From UBA3537 sp038106885 (GTDB lineage Bacteria; Bacteroidota; Bacteroidia; Flavobacteriales; Flavobacteriaceae): 26,663 nucleotides of DNA. Position numbers and translations under genes: made by a program. The notes beneath the pieces are model-generated. The model saw only the letters and a list, made by a program, of their open reading frames with translations, was not told the origin of the DNA and did no database searches. Shown piece by piece: positions 8,085-15,805 of the stretch. The stretch spans positions 1 through 26,663 of the forward strand of contig JAYNFX010000023.1 in the NCBI GenBank assembly GCA_038106885.1. The letters run 5' to 3'. Each line of letters begins with the position of its first letter. Positions within the stretch are counted from its first letter, which is position 1.

Positions 8085-9500
8085 ATGAAAAAATCTATTT
8101 TATTAACCAATAAAGTCCCAATGGGACAAAAAATCGCTTTTGGATTTGGGATGTTGGCAAATCAAATGTTTCCAGCTATTTTAGGTATTTTCATGATTGT
8201 CTTAGTTGAGGATCTTGGCTTTGCTGGATGGATGTGGTCACTTGTTTTTCTGTTTCCTAGAATTTTTGATGCGTTTCTAGATCCAATTATGGGATTTATA
8301 ACTGACAATACGAAATCCAGATGGGGAAGACGCAGGCAGTACGTAATGATTGGAGGTATATTAATGGGGCTTGCATACATATTCATGTGGCAGATTTATA
8401 AAAGTGATGGACTTGAATATAATTTCTGGTATTTCTTTTTATGGTCTTTGGTTTTTTATATTGGATTAACTGTTTTTAGTGTGCCATATGTAGCAATGGG
8501 GTATGAAATGAGTGATGACTTTCATGAAAGAACAAATATAATGGCCATTTCACAATGGATTGGTCAATGGGCATGGGTTATAGCCCCTTTATTTTGGATT
8601 ATTATGTATGATGAGAGTTGGTTTCCATCTGCAGATATAGCTGTTCGTGAATTAGCAATTTGGGTATCTATACCATGTACTATTTGTGCAATTATTCCAG
8701 CTATTTTTATTAAAAGTAAACCGACAATTAATGAAAATTATGAGCCTTTAAACTTAGCAAGTGTTGGTAACAGTCTAAGAAAGATATATGAAAGTTTTAT
8801 TGAGGCATTTAAAATTAAAGATTTTAGAAAGTTATGCGGAGCTACATTTTTAATTTTTAATGCTTTTAATACTGTTGCAGCACTGACTTTTTTTGTAATT
8901 GTTTATAAATTATTTAATGGAGATGCTGGAGCTAGCGGAATATGGGTTTCAATGTTTGGATGTTTAGGCGCATTGGTAACTACTTTTATTGTAATACCAT
9001 CTGTAGCTTGGATATCAAAAAAAATGGGTAAGAAAAAGGCCTTTATGTTATCGCAGTCTATTTCATTATTAGGCTATATATTATTGTACTTTCTATTTAT
9101 ACCTGGAAAACCATGGATGTATATTTTAGCATTACCTTTCTTTTCATTTGGAATAGGTAGTCTGTTTACAATAATGATGTCTATGACAGCAGATGTTATT
9201 GATATTGACGAAGTTAATACTGGAAAACGAAGAGAAGGAATTTTTGGTGCTATATATTGGTGGATGGTAAAAGTTGGTTATGGTATTGCAGGTGCACTAA
9301 GTGGATTAATAATAACATTTGTTGGATTTAATCCAGATTTAGCTACTGTTGATCAACAATCAGCTGTTGATGGATTACATTCATTCTTCTGTTTTTTCCC
9401 AATGCTAGGAACAATTATAGCGATGTTTATTATGCGAGATTATAGTATAACTGAAGAAAAAGCAAGCCAAATTAAAAAAACTTTAAAGTCAATTAAATAA
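8085..9500 (+). CDS. GPH-family (MelB-like) sugar:cation symporter
   Basis: A 471-residue inner-membrane protein with about 12 hydrophobic segments. The motif RIFDAFLDPIMGFITDNT followed by the basic SRWGRRR loop (about residues 59-86) is the hallmark of the glycoside-pentoside-hexuronide:cation symporter branch of the major facilitator superfamily, in which Asp residues of this helix bind Na+ or H+. The second half contains DVIDIDEVNTGKRREG, a typical second GPH signature. Lying between GH30 and GH17 genes, it probably brings glucose, laminaribiose or short beta-glucan oligosaccharides from the periplasm into the cytoplasm, where the phosphorylase and GH17 enzymes act. The cargo is inferred from context; family members usually carry mono- to trisaccharides. 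Confidence 0.88.
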   Translation: MKKSILLTNKVPMGQKIAFGFGMLANQMFPAILGIFMIVLVEDLGFAGWMWSLVFLFPRIFDAFLDPIMGFITDNTKSRWGRRRQYVMIGGILMGLAYIFMWQIYKSDGLEYNFWYFFLWSLVFYIGLTVFSVPYVAMGYEMSDDFHERTNIMAISQWIGQWAWVIAPLFWIIMYDESWFPSADIAVRELAIWVSIPCTICAIIPAIFIKSKPTINENYEPLNLASVGNSLRKIYESFIEAFKIKDFRKLCGATFLIFNAFNTVAALTFFVIVYKLFNGDAGASGIWVSMFGCLGALVTTFIVIPSVAWISKKMGKKKAFMLSQSISLLGYILLYFLFIPGKPWMYILALPFFSFGIGSLFTIMMSMTADVIDIDEVNTGKRREGIFGAIYWWMVKVGYGIAGALSGLIITFVGFNPDLATVDQQSAVDGLHSFFCFFPMLGTIIAMFIMRDYSITEEKASQIKKTLKSIK

Positions 9501-9522
9501 AACCCAAATCAAAAATTAATTT

Positions 9523-10407
9523 ATGTCTTACAGAAAAGAAAAGTCAAAATCACTACTAGGTATTGATACGAATAATCTCAAAAAAGATTCATTAATCAAG
9601 TTAAGTCAGTCGGTATTAAACAATGGTATGCATGGTCTTTGTTTTAGTCCTTATGAAGAAGGACAAAAGCCAGGAGATCTTATTTCTGAGAGTCAAATCA
9701 GAAGAAAATTAGAACTGATAAAACCTTACACAAAATGGATAAGGACATTTTCATGTACAGACGGTAATGAACAAATACCTGTCCTTGCTAAGGAGTATGG
9801 CTTGAAAACTCTTGTTGGTGCATGGTTAGGAGACGATCCAATAATCAACGAAGATGAAATAAATGGTCTTATAAATTTAACAAATCAGGGCTGCGTAGAT
9901 ATTGCAGCTGTTGGGAACGAGGTAATGTATCGTGAAGATTTGAGTGAAGACGAATTGATTGATTATATTAATCGAGTTAAATCAGCTATACCTAACACCC
10001 CAGTAGGATACGTTGACGCTTATTACGAATTTACAGACAGACCCAAAATTACAGATGTCTGCGACGTTATTTTGGCTAATTGTTATCCTTTTTGGGAGGG
10101 ATGTAGTCTAGAATATTCTTTGGTTTACATGAAGCAAATGTATTTTCAAGCAATGTCAGCCGCCAATGGAAAAAAAGTCATAATAACAGAGACTGGCTGG
10201 CCAAGCCAAGGAGCTAACTTAGAAGGTGCATTTCCATCTTATGAAAATGCTTTAAAATATTTTATTAATGCCCAAAATTGGTCAAATGATGAAAACATTG
10301 AAATGTTTTATTTCTCTTCCTTTGATGAGTCTTGGAAAGTAGGTTCTGAAGGTGATGTTGGAGCTTTTTGGGGCTTATGGGATAAAGACGAGAAATTAAA
10401 ATTTTAA
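9523..10407 (+). CDS. GH17 beta-1,3-glucanase-like enzyme without signal peptide (first copy)
   Basis: A 294-residue GH17 TIM barrel, an endo-beta-1,3-glucanase or glucanosyltransferase family that retains configuration. The acid/base is Glu133 in AAVGNEVMYR and the nucleophile Glu223 in IITETGWPSQG; the barrel starts at GLCFSPYEEGQKPGD near 38. The C-terminal SSFDESWKVG...WGLWD segment is also typical of GH17. The N-terminus is hydrophilic (MSYRKEKSKS), with no signal peptide or membrane segment, so it should stay in the cytoplasm, unlike most secreted laminarinases. It lies 22 bases after the symporter and nine bases before a second GH17. Likely job: shortening imported beta-1,3-gluco-oligosaccharides, or transferring between them, before phosphorolysis. 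Confidence 0.9.
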   Translation: MSYRKEKSKSLLGIDTNNLKKDSLIKLSQSVLNNGMHGLCFSPYEEGQKPGDLISESQIRRKLELIKPYTKWIRTFSCTDGNEQIPVLAKEYGLKTLVGAWLGDDPIINEDEINGLINLTNQGCVDIAAVGNEVMYREDLSEDELIDYINRVKSAIPNTPVGYVDAYYEFTDRPKITDVCDVILANCYPFWEGCSLEYSLVYMKQMYFQAMSAANGKKVIITETGWPSQGANLEGAFPSYENALKYFINAQNWSNDENIEMFYFSSFDESWKVGSEGDVGAFWGLWDKDEKLKF

Positions 10408-10416
10408 AAGAAATCT

Positions 10417-11346
10417 ATGAAGTACAATGAAGTTTTATCGATACCCTTAGGTTTAGCAGTTTGTTATTCTGGTTACAGAGAAGGACAGAAGCCAGGAGAT
10501 TCCTACCCGAGTTATGAGCAAGTAAAAGAGGATTTGCTAATTGTCCAAAAGCAATGGAAGTACATAAGACTATATAGTTGTGATCAACATTCCAATACAG
10601 TCCTTGAAGTTATTCAAAACGAAAAGTTGAATTTAAGAGTTATGCTTGGCGCTTTTATTGAGGCTGAGGTTAATAACCCAAATTGCCCTTGGGGTGGATC
10701 TTATAACAATTTACAATTGGCACAAAACATTGAAAATAACTTATTTCAAATGAATAAATTGATTGAATTAGCAAATGAATATCCAAATATTATTTTTTCT
10801 CTTTCAGTTGGAAATGAAGCTTGTGTTGATTGGACTGACCATCTAGTTCCTGTTGAAAGTGTAATTAAATATGTTGAAATGGTAAAGAGTTCAACTTCAC
10901 AACCTGTGACATTTTGTGAAAACTATGTGCCATGGTTAGATAAGTTAGAGCCTCTAGTAGACATTATAGACTTTATTTCAATACATACTTATCCAGTTTG
11001 GGAATACAAAACAATTGATCAAGGTATGCAGTATACAATTCAAAATTACAATGCTGTAGCAAATAAATATCCAAATAAATTAGTTGTTATTACTGAAGCT
11101 GGATGGGCTACGAGATCAAATGGATTAGGGATACCTACAGAAAATGTTAATCCTGAAACTCAAAAAATTTATTATAGAGCTTTAAACAATTGGAGTAAGT
11201 CAGATTCAATACTTACATTTGTTTTTGAAGCTTTTGATGAACCATGGAAAGGGTCTGAAGATCCTAATGAGCCTGAAAAACACTGGGGTTTATTCACTGT
11301 TGATAGAAAGCCTAAATTAGCAATGATGCCAGTTTCCTACAAATAA
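10417..11346 (+). CDS. GH17 beta-1,3-glucanase-like enzyme without signal peptide (second copy)
   Basis: A 309-residue GH17 enzyme, a diverged paralogue of the preceding gene: both share an EGQKPGD segment at the start of the barrel and the same order of motifs. The acid/base is Glu134 in SVGNEACVDW and the nucleophile Glu227 in VITEAGWATRSNG. It differs by an insertion with PNCPWGGSYNN around residues 88-98 and by TEAGWAT in place of TETGWPS, which suggests a different subsite arrangement or substrate. No signal peptide is visible (MKYNEVLSIPLGL is not a convincing export signal), so a cytoplasmic location is inferred. It is the last gene of the operon, ending 16 bases from the stop of a convergent permease gene. 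No clear terminator is visible between them. Confidence 0.9.
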   Translation: MKYNEVLSIPLGLAVCYSGYREGQKPGDSYPSYEQVKEDLLIVQKQWKYIRLYSCDQHSNTVLEVIQNEKLNLRVMLGAFIEAEVNNPNCPWGGSYNNLQLAQNIENNLFQMNKLIELANEYPNIIFSLSVGNEACVDWTDHLVPVESVIKYVEMVKSSTSQPVTFCENYVPWLDKLEPLVDIIDFISIHTYPVWEYKTIDQGMQYTIQNYNAVANKYPNKLVVITEAGWATRSNGLGIPTENVNPETQKIYYRALNNWSKSDSILTFVFEAFDEPWKGSEDPNEPEKHWGLFTVDRKPKLAMMPVSYK

Positions 11347-11362
11347 TTATTTTCAAATAAAT

Positions 11363-12166
11363 TTACTTTATGAATTCTTGAAAAAATATAAAAGCAGACA
11401 TAAATAGAATAAAGTAACCAAATATATTACGTAATTTTTTTTCATCAATCATTGAATTTAGGTAATTTCCAATAATTACACCACTACCAGCAATAGCAGT
11501 AAAAGAGATCAAAAAAGTCCAATCAATTTCCATTGATAATGCATCTCCTATAAAGAATCCAATCAACGACTTTGAAGCAATGATTAAGAGAGATGTGCCG
11601 ATCGCAATTTTAATACTCATATTTAAAAAAATCACTAGAACAGGAATTATTAGAAACCCTCCTCCAGCACCTACAATTCCAGTTATACTACCGACAATTA
11701 ATCCTTCAAGTATTATAATAGTATAGTTGTAATTTTGTGAAATTAAATTGAAATTTCTTGTCTTTGTCTTAGTAGATTTTATAAATGCCCATGCGGCAGG
11801 TATCATCACAATAGCAAAAAGACCTAATATTCCCATTCTTCGTGTAATGTTAATTTCACCAAAATCAAATAAAATTTCTGGTAAAAAAGGGACAACTAAT
11901 GATCTCATCATGGTTACACTAATAACAGCAGGAAGTCCAAATACAACAGCAGCTTTAAAATCAATATTTTTTTTCTGATATTGCTTAATTACTCCAACTA
12001 AAGCACCAAATCCAACAACAAATAAAGAGTACCCTGTAGCAAGTTTCTCGTCTAATAAAAAAATGTATGTAAAAATTGGAACTGCTAAAATTGAACCACC
12101 ACTACCTATAAGACCAAGTACTATCCCAATTAATAATGCTAAACCAAATCCATATAACTCAATCAA
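11363..12166 (-). CDS. TauE/SafE (TSUP) family membrane permease
   Basis: A 267-residue inner-membrane protein with about 8 hydrophobic segments in two homologous halves. Each half carries the glycine-rich signature of the sulfite exporter TauE/SafE family: GLIGSGGSILAVP near 18-30 and GIVGAGGGFLIIP near 161-173. Family members export or import small sulfur compounds or organic anions such as sulfite, sulfoacetate and thiosulfate; the cargo here cannot be told. The start is TTG at 12166, since no ATG lies upstream before a poly-A/T stretch. It converges on the glucan operon but is on the other strand, and nothing ties it functionally to glucan use. Confidence 0.88.
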   Translation of the reverse strand: MIELYGFGLALLIGIVLGLIGSGGSILAVPIFTYIFLLDEKLATGYSLFVVGFGALVGVIKQYQKKNIDFKAAVVFGLPAVISVTMMRSLVVPFLPEILFDFGEINITRRMGILGLFAIVMIPAAWAFIKSTKTKTRNFNLISQNYNYTIIILEGLIVGSITGIVGAGGGFLIIPVLVIFLNMSIKIAIGTSLLIIASKSLIGFFIGDALSMEIDWTFLISFTAIAGSGVIIGNYLNSMIDEKKLRNIFGYFILFMSAFIFFQEFIK

Positions 12167-12270
12167 AATTTTTTTTTTTAAAAAAATATTACCTGTTTAA
12201 AGACGCAATAATTACAAATAAACAAAATTTGATCTTAACATACTTTAACTTTTCCGTAAAGTTTTTTTTG

Positions 12271-12278
12271 TAACTTTG
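12271..12278 (+). promoter_or_regulatory. Putative -7 promoter box for the membrane protein gene at 12320
   Basis: TAACTTTG matches the TAnnTTTG consensus and lies 41 bases before the ATG. No good -33 TTG is found at the right distance. The gap 12167-12319 also holds a T11/A7 tract at 12169-12186. Confidence 0.5.
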
Positions 12279-12319
12279 ACCATAAAATTTTTTATTAACT
12301 CACACATTTACAGTAGATT

Positions 12320-13210
12320 ATGAGTAATTTTTTTAATTTAAATGTTCTATATAACCTTATGCTTTCTGAGAAAGTTAAGTTAAAAATTGAAAAAATAATT
12401 CTTGTCATTGGTATGATTAGTTTTATAGTCCATTTATTAATAATTTACTTAAAAAGGTATGGGTTAATTAGTTTATTTGAGGAGTCAAACTTTTTTGATA
12501 ATCCAATTGCAGCTATTTACACACCATTTTCATTTATTTTAGTTTATGAGGTCTATTTATTGATTTTTTATCTTCCAAGATCAATCACCACTTATATAAC
12601 TAAACAGTATGAAATTATTACATTAATTGTCATACGTAGAATTTTCAAAGACTTATCTAATCTTGAGCTTTCATCTGATTGGTTTGTAATAAAAAATGAT
12701 TTGGACTTTACATATGATATAGTTACCGCAATTCTCTTGTTTTTTATGATTTATCTGTTTAGTTTTTTGAGAGAGAGTCTTGATGGATCTAGTTTAAAAA
12801 ACTCTTTAGATCTTCCCCAGATTAAACAATTTATTAAAATCAAAAAACTCATGGCAACTGCCTTAGTTCCAATTTTTATTTTAATTGGATTATTTACTTT
12901 TTCAGGATGGGTAACTACAACCATTCCATCTAATATTTCTGCTGTAATTAAGGATGTTAACAGTTTATTTTTTGATGAATTTTTCTCTGTTTTAATAATT
13001 GTTGATGTGCTGTTACTTTTGGTTTCCTTTTTCTATACGGACAAATTTCATAAAGTAATTAGGAATTCAGGATTTATCATATCAACAATTTTAATTAGAA
13101 TGTCATTTACAGTTGAAGGAGTTTTGAATAATATACTTATAATGGCTTCAATTGTTTTTGGATTAGGTATTTTATGGATACACAACAAGTTTGTTATGAA
13201 CTTGAAATAA
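12320..13210 (+). CDS. Integral membrane protein of unknown function
   Basis: A 296-residue protein I do not recognise. It has roughly six or seven hydrophobic segments: about residues 25-45, 65-90, 125-150, 175-200, 225-245, 255-270 and 275-290. A short soluble stretch around 105-130 (RRIFKDLSNLELSSDW) and a basic loop near 160-178 face one side of the membrane. No catalytic motif, transporter signature or nucleotide-binding site is visible. It stands alone between divergent TauE/SafE and convergent lysS genes, with its own -7 box and a terminator after it. An ion channel or membrane scaffold is possible but unsupported. Confidence 0.7.
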   Translation: MSNFFNLNVLYNLMLSEKVKLKIEKIILVIGMISFIVHLLIIYLKRYGLISLFEESNFFDNPIAAIYTPFSFILVYEVYLLIFYLPRSITTYITKQYEIITLIVIRRIFKDLSNLELSSDWFVIKNDLDFTYDIVTAILLFFMIYLFSFLRESLDGSSLKNSLDLPQIKQFIKIKKLMATALVPIFILIGLFTFSGWVTTTIPSNISAVIKDVNSLFFDEFFSVLIIVDVLLLLVSFFYTDKFHKVIRNSGFIISTILIRMSFTVEGVLNNILIMASIVFGLGILWIHNKFVMNLK

Positions 13211-13241
13211 AAAAAGCCAGAACTATTTTCTGACATTTTTT
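13211..13241. terminator. Probable bidirectional terminator between convergent genes
   Basis: A 7-bp stem with one mismatch (13216-13222 with 13228-13234) and a five-base loop, with an A run before it and T's after it. It lies directly after the membrane protein stop and about 50 bases beyond the lysS stop, so it can stop transcription from both sides. Confidence 0.65.
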
Positions 13242-13289
13242 ATTCGAAAAACATTTGATTAAATAACGCTTATTACATGCTATTTTATA

Positions 13290-14987
13290 TTACAAAATAC
13301 AACTTACTGTTAGTACATCATTAATCTTTGATACTTTTATTAATTCAAGTTTAGTTAGCCCTTTAAGTCCTTTGTCCCATTTTTTATTGCTAAGTCCAAC
13401 CTTAGATTTTAGATCTTGTAAATTCATTGTTTTATTCTCTTTCAATAAATTAAAAATAGCACTTTCGTTATCGTTTAAATCTAATTGTTTTTTTTCAGGT
13501 TTCATTTGTGGAAAAAATAAAACCTCTTGAATTGATGCATTATTAGTTAGAAACATTATCAAACGATCCATTCCAATGCCCATACCAGAAGTTGGAGGCA
13601 TTCCATATTCAAGTGATCTTAAAAAATCTTCGTCAATAAACTCAGTTGCTTCGGCATCTCCTCTGTTAGAAAGTTCCAACTGATCTTCAAATCTTTTTCT
13701 CTGATCAATAGGGTCATTTAATTCTGAGTATGCATTTGCAATCTCTTTACCACATACCATTAATTCAAACCTTTCTGTCAAATTTGGATTTGAACGGTGT
13801 TGCTTTGTTAGCGGACTCATCTCTTTAGGATAATCAGTAATGTAAGTAGGTTGTATGTAGTTAGCTTCACATTTTTCTCCAAAAATCTCATCTATCAATT
13901 TGCCTTTACCCATTGAATCCTCAACTTCAATTCCTAATGATATTGCCGCTTTCCTAATTTCATCTTCTGATTTCCCAGTAATATCAAAACCAGTAAATTC
14001 TTTAATTGAATCAGTCATTGAAACTCTAGGGTAAGGTGCTTTAAAATCAATTTCGTGTTTACCGAATTTAGCTTTTGTAGTACCATTCACTGCTATTGCA
14101 CAATGCTCCAATAACTGTTCACAAAAATCCATCATCCAATAATAGTCTTTATAAGCAACGTAGATTTCCATCATTGTAAATTCCGGGTTGTGAGTTCGGT
14201 CCATCCCTTCATTTCTAAAAGTTTTAGCAAATTCAAAAACACCATTAAAGCCACCAACGATTAATTTTTTTAAATATAATTCACATGCGATCCTCATATA
14301 CATCGGGACATCAAGTGAGTTATGATGAGTAATAAAAGGTCTTGCGGCTGCACCACCTGGTATCGGTTGAAGTATTGGAGTTTCCACTTCAAAATATCCT
14401 GCATTTGAACAGAAATTACGCATTGCATTAAAAAGTTTTGATCTCTTTTCAAATACTTCCTTTACATTTGGATTAACAACTAAATCAGCATAGCGTTGTC
14501 GATAACGAGTCTCTGCATCAACAAATTCGTCATACACTTTTCCATTAGCATCAGTTTTTGGTAATGGTAATGGTTTTAAAGCTTTACTTAATAGTTTGAA
14601 TTTTTTTACTAAAACTGTCTTTTCACCAACTTGAGTTGTAAATAGTTCACCTTCAATTCCAATGAAATCTCCTAAATCAATCAGTTTTTTAAATAAATCA
14701 TTATAATTAGATTTATCATCTCCAGTACAGATTTCATCTCTATTAAAATATACTTGTATACGCCCATAACTATCTTGAATTTCAGTGAAAGCAGCTTTAC
14801 CTTGCACTTTTTTACGCATCAATCGTCCAGCTATAATTACTTTTTCTCCCTCTGTAAAGTTTGATTTAATCTCTTTTGTAGATTTCGTAACTGGGTATAA
14901 TTCTGCAGGGTAAGGATCTATACCTAATTCTCTTAATTTTGATAATTTTTCACGTCTGACAAGTTCTTGTTCTGAAAGCTGAGCCAT
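13290..14987 (-). CDS. lysS: Lysyl-tRNA synthetase, class II, with C-terminal extension
   Basis: Charges tRNA-Lys with lysine in the cytoplasm. The 565-residue protein has an N-terminal OB-fold anticodon-binding domain (about 55-145, with GRLMRKKVQGKAAF) and a class II catalytic core. Motif 2 is FRNEGMDRTHNPEFT around 254-268 and motif 3 is GMGIGMDRL around 468-476. Ordinary bacterial LysS ends near residue 500; here about 65 more residues follow QMKPEKK, with a pattern (IFNLLKENKTMNLQDL, KWDKGLKGLTKLELI) that looks like a small winged-helix domain. The extension is in frame without a break and similar ones are known in Flavobacteriia. The start ATG at 14987 is supported by a promoter just upstream. 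Confidence 0.97.
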   Translation of the reverse strand: MAQLSEQELVRREKLSKLRELGIDPYPAELYPVTKSTKEIKSNFTEGEKVIIAGRLMRKKVQGKAAFTEIQDSYGRIQVYFNRDEICTGDDKSNYNDLFKKLIDLGDFIGIEGELFTTQVGEKTVLVKKFKLLSKALKPLPLPKTDANGKVYDEFVDAETRYRQRYADLVVNPNVKEVFEKRSKLFNAMRNFCSNAGYFEVETPILQPIPGGAAARPFITHHNSLDVPMYMRIACELYLKKLIVGGFNGVFEFAKTFRNEGMDRTHNPEFTMMEIYVAYKDYYWMMDFCEQLLEHCAIAVNGTTKAKFGKHEIDFKAPYPRVSMTDSIKEFTGFDITGKSEDEIRKAAISLGIEVEDSMGKGKLIDEIFGEKCEANYIQPTYITDYPKEMSPLTKQHRSNPNLTERFELMVCGKEIANAYSELNDPIDQRKRFEDQLELSNRGDAEATEFIDEDFLRSLEYGMPPTSGMGIGMDRLIMFLTNNASIQEVLFFPQMKPEKKQLDLNDNESAIFNLLKENKTMNLQDLKSKVGLSNKKWDKGLKGLTKLELIKVSKINDVLTVSCIL

Positions 14988-15009
14988 ATTGATTGTTTCT
15001 TAATTAAAA

Positions 15010-15039
15010 CAAAGATAATGAGTCTAGATTGGATTTCAA
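15010..15039 (-). promoter_or_regulatory. Bacteroidota-type promoter for lysS
   Basis: Read on the - strand: TTG at 15039-15037, 19-base spacer, then TATCTTTG at 15017-15010. Transcription would begin near 15005, giving a leader of about 18 bases before the lysS ATG. Confidence 0.7.
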
Positions 15040-15079
15040 TAAGTGAATTTAAAATTCATTATTAAAATTTTATACTCCT

Positions 15080-15087
15080 TATATTTG
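15080..15087 (+). promoter_or_regulatory. -7 promoter box four bases before lipB
   Basis: TATATTTG matches TAnnTTTG exactly. Only GTGT separates it from the ATG at 15092, so the predicted transcription start falls on or next to the start codon. No -33 TTG is found at the usual distance. Confidence 0.55.
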
Positions 15088-15091
15088 TGTT

Positions 15092-15805
15092 ATGAATAAA
15101 GAAATCAATGTTCAGGATTTAGGCTTAAAAGATTATAAAGAAACTTGGGACTTACAAGAAAGATTGTTTAAAAAAATAATTGATACAAAAGTTAGGAATA
15201 GAAGTCAGAGTGTTAAACTTCCAACTTCTAATCATTTTATTTTTGTTTCTCACCCTCATGTTTACACTTTAGGCAAAAGTGGTGATATGTCAAATCTTTT
15301 GATGAGTGAGGAACAACTTAAAACCAAAGGGGTATTATTTTATAAAATAAATAGAGGTGGAGATATAACATATCATGGGCCAGGTCAAATTGTTGGATAT
15401 CCAATTTTAGATCTTGATAATTTTTTTACTGATATTCATAAGTATCTAAGACTTTTAGAAATCACAATCATTAATACACTCTCTGAGTATGGTTTAAAGG
15501 CTACTACTAGTAAAGGTGAAACAGGAGTTTGGTTAGACGTTAATACGCCATTTGCAAGAAAAATTTGCGCTTTAGGTGTACGAGCCAGCAGATGGGTTAC
15601 AATGCACGGATTTGCCCTGAATGTTAACACTGATCTGGGTTATTTCGACAATATAATACCATGTGGTATAAGAGGTAAATCAGTTACTTCTCTTAGAGTT
15701 GAATTAAAAAAGGATTATATTGATGAGAACGAGGTAAAAGAAAAAATTTTAAAGCACTTTTTTAATCTTTTCAACGCAAAGCAAATTAATACATTTGATA
15801 CATAA
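15092..15805 (+). CDS. lipB: Octanoyltransferase (lipoate biosynthesis)
   Basis: Moves octanoyl from acyl carrier protein to the lipoyl domains of 2-oxoacid dehydrogenases and GcvH, the first step of lipoate synthesis in the cytoplasm. The 237 residues show the LipB motifs: RGGDITYHGPGQIVGYPI from 88, catalytic Lys157 in ARKICALGVR, and acyl-accepting Cys191 in IPCGIRGKSV. The 34-residue spacing between the two matches E. coli LipB (Lys135/Cys169). HGFALNVNTDL is also diagnostic. It is divergent from lysS. Its last 20 bases overlap the end of the convergent lipoprotein gene. The -7 box immediately before the ATG suggests a leaderless transcript. Confidence 0.96.
   Translation: MNKEINVQDLGLKDYKETWDLQERLFKKIIDTKVRNRSQSVKLPTSNHFIFVSHPHVYTLGKSGDMSNLLMSEEQLKTKGVLFYKINRGGDITYHGPGQIVGYPILDLDNFFTDIHKYLRLLEITIINTLSEYGLKATTSKGETGVWLDVNTPFARKICALGVRASRWVTMHGFALNVNTDLGYFDNIIPCGIRGKSVTSLRVELKKDYIDENEVKEKILKHFFNLFNAKQINTFDT

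Noticed and set aside
11340..11370. Terminator between the glucan operon and the TauE/SafE gene
   Set aside because: The only pairing is a 6-bp AT stem with a two-base loop and no proper T tract, too weak to call.
11363..12166. TauE/SafE permease as part of the glucan system
   Set aside because: It is on the opposite strand, convergent with the operon, and the family handles sulfur compounds or organic anions rather than sugars.
12169..12186. T11/A7 tract as a phase-variable switch
   Set aside because: It lies upstream of the TTG start outside any coding region and no promoter boxes flank it at useful spacing; such tracts are common in DNA this AT-rich.
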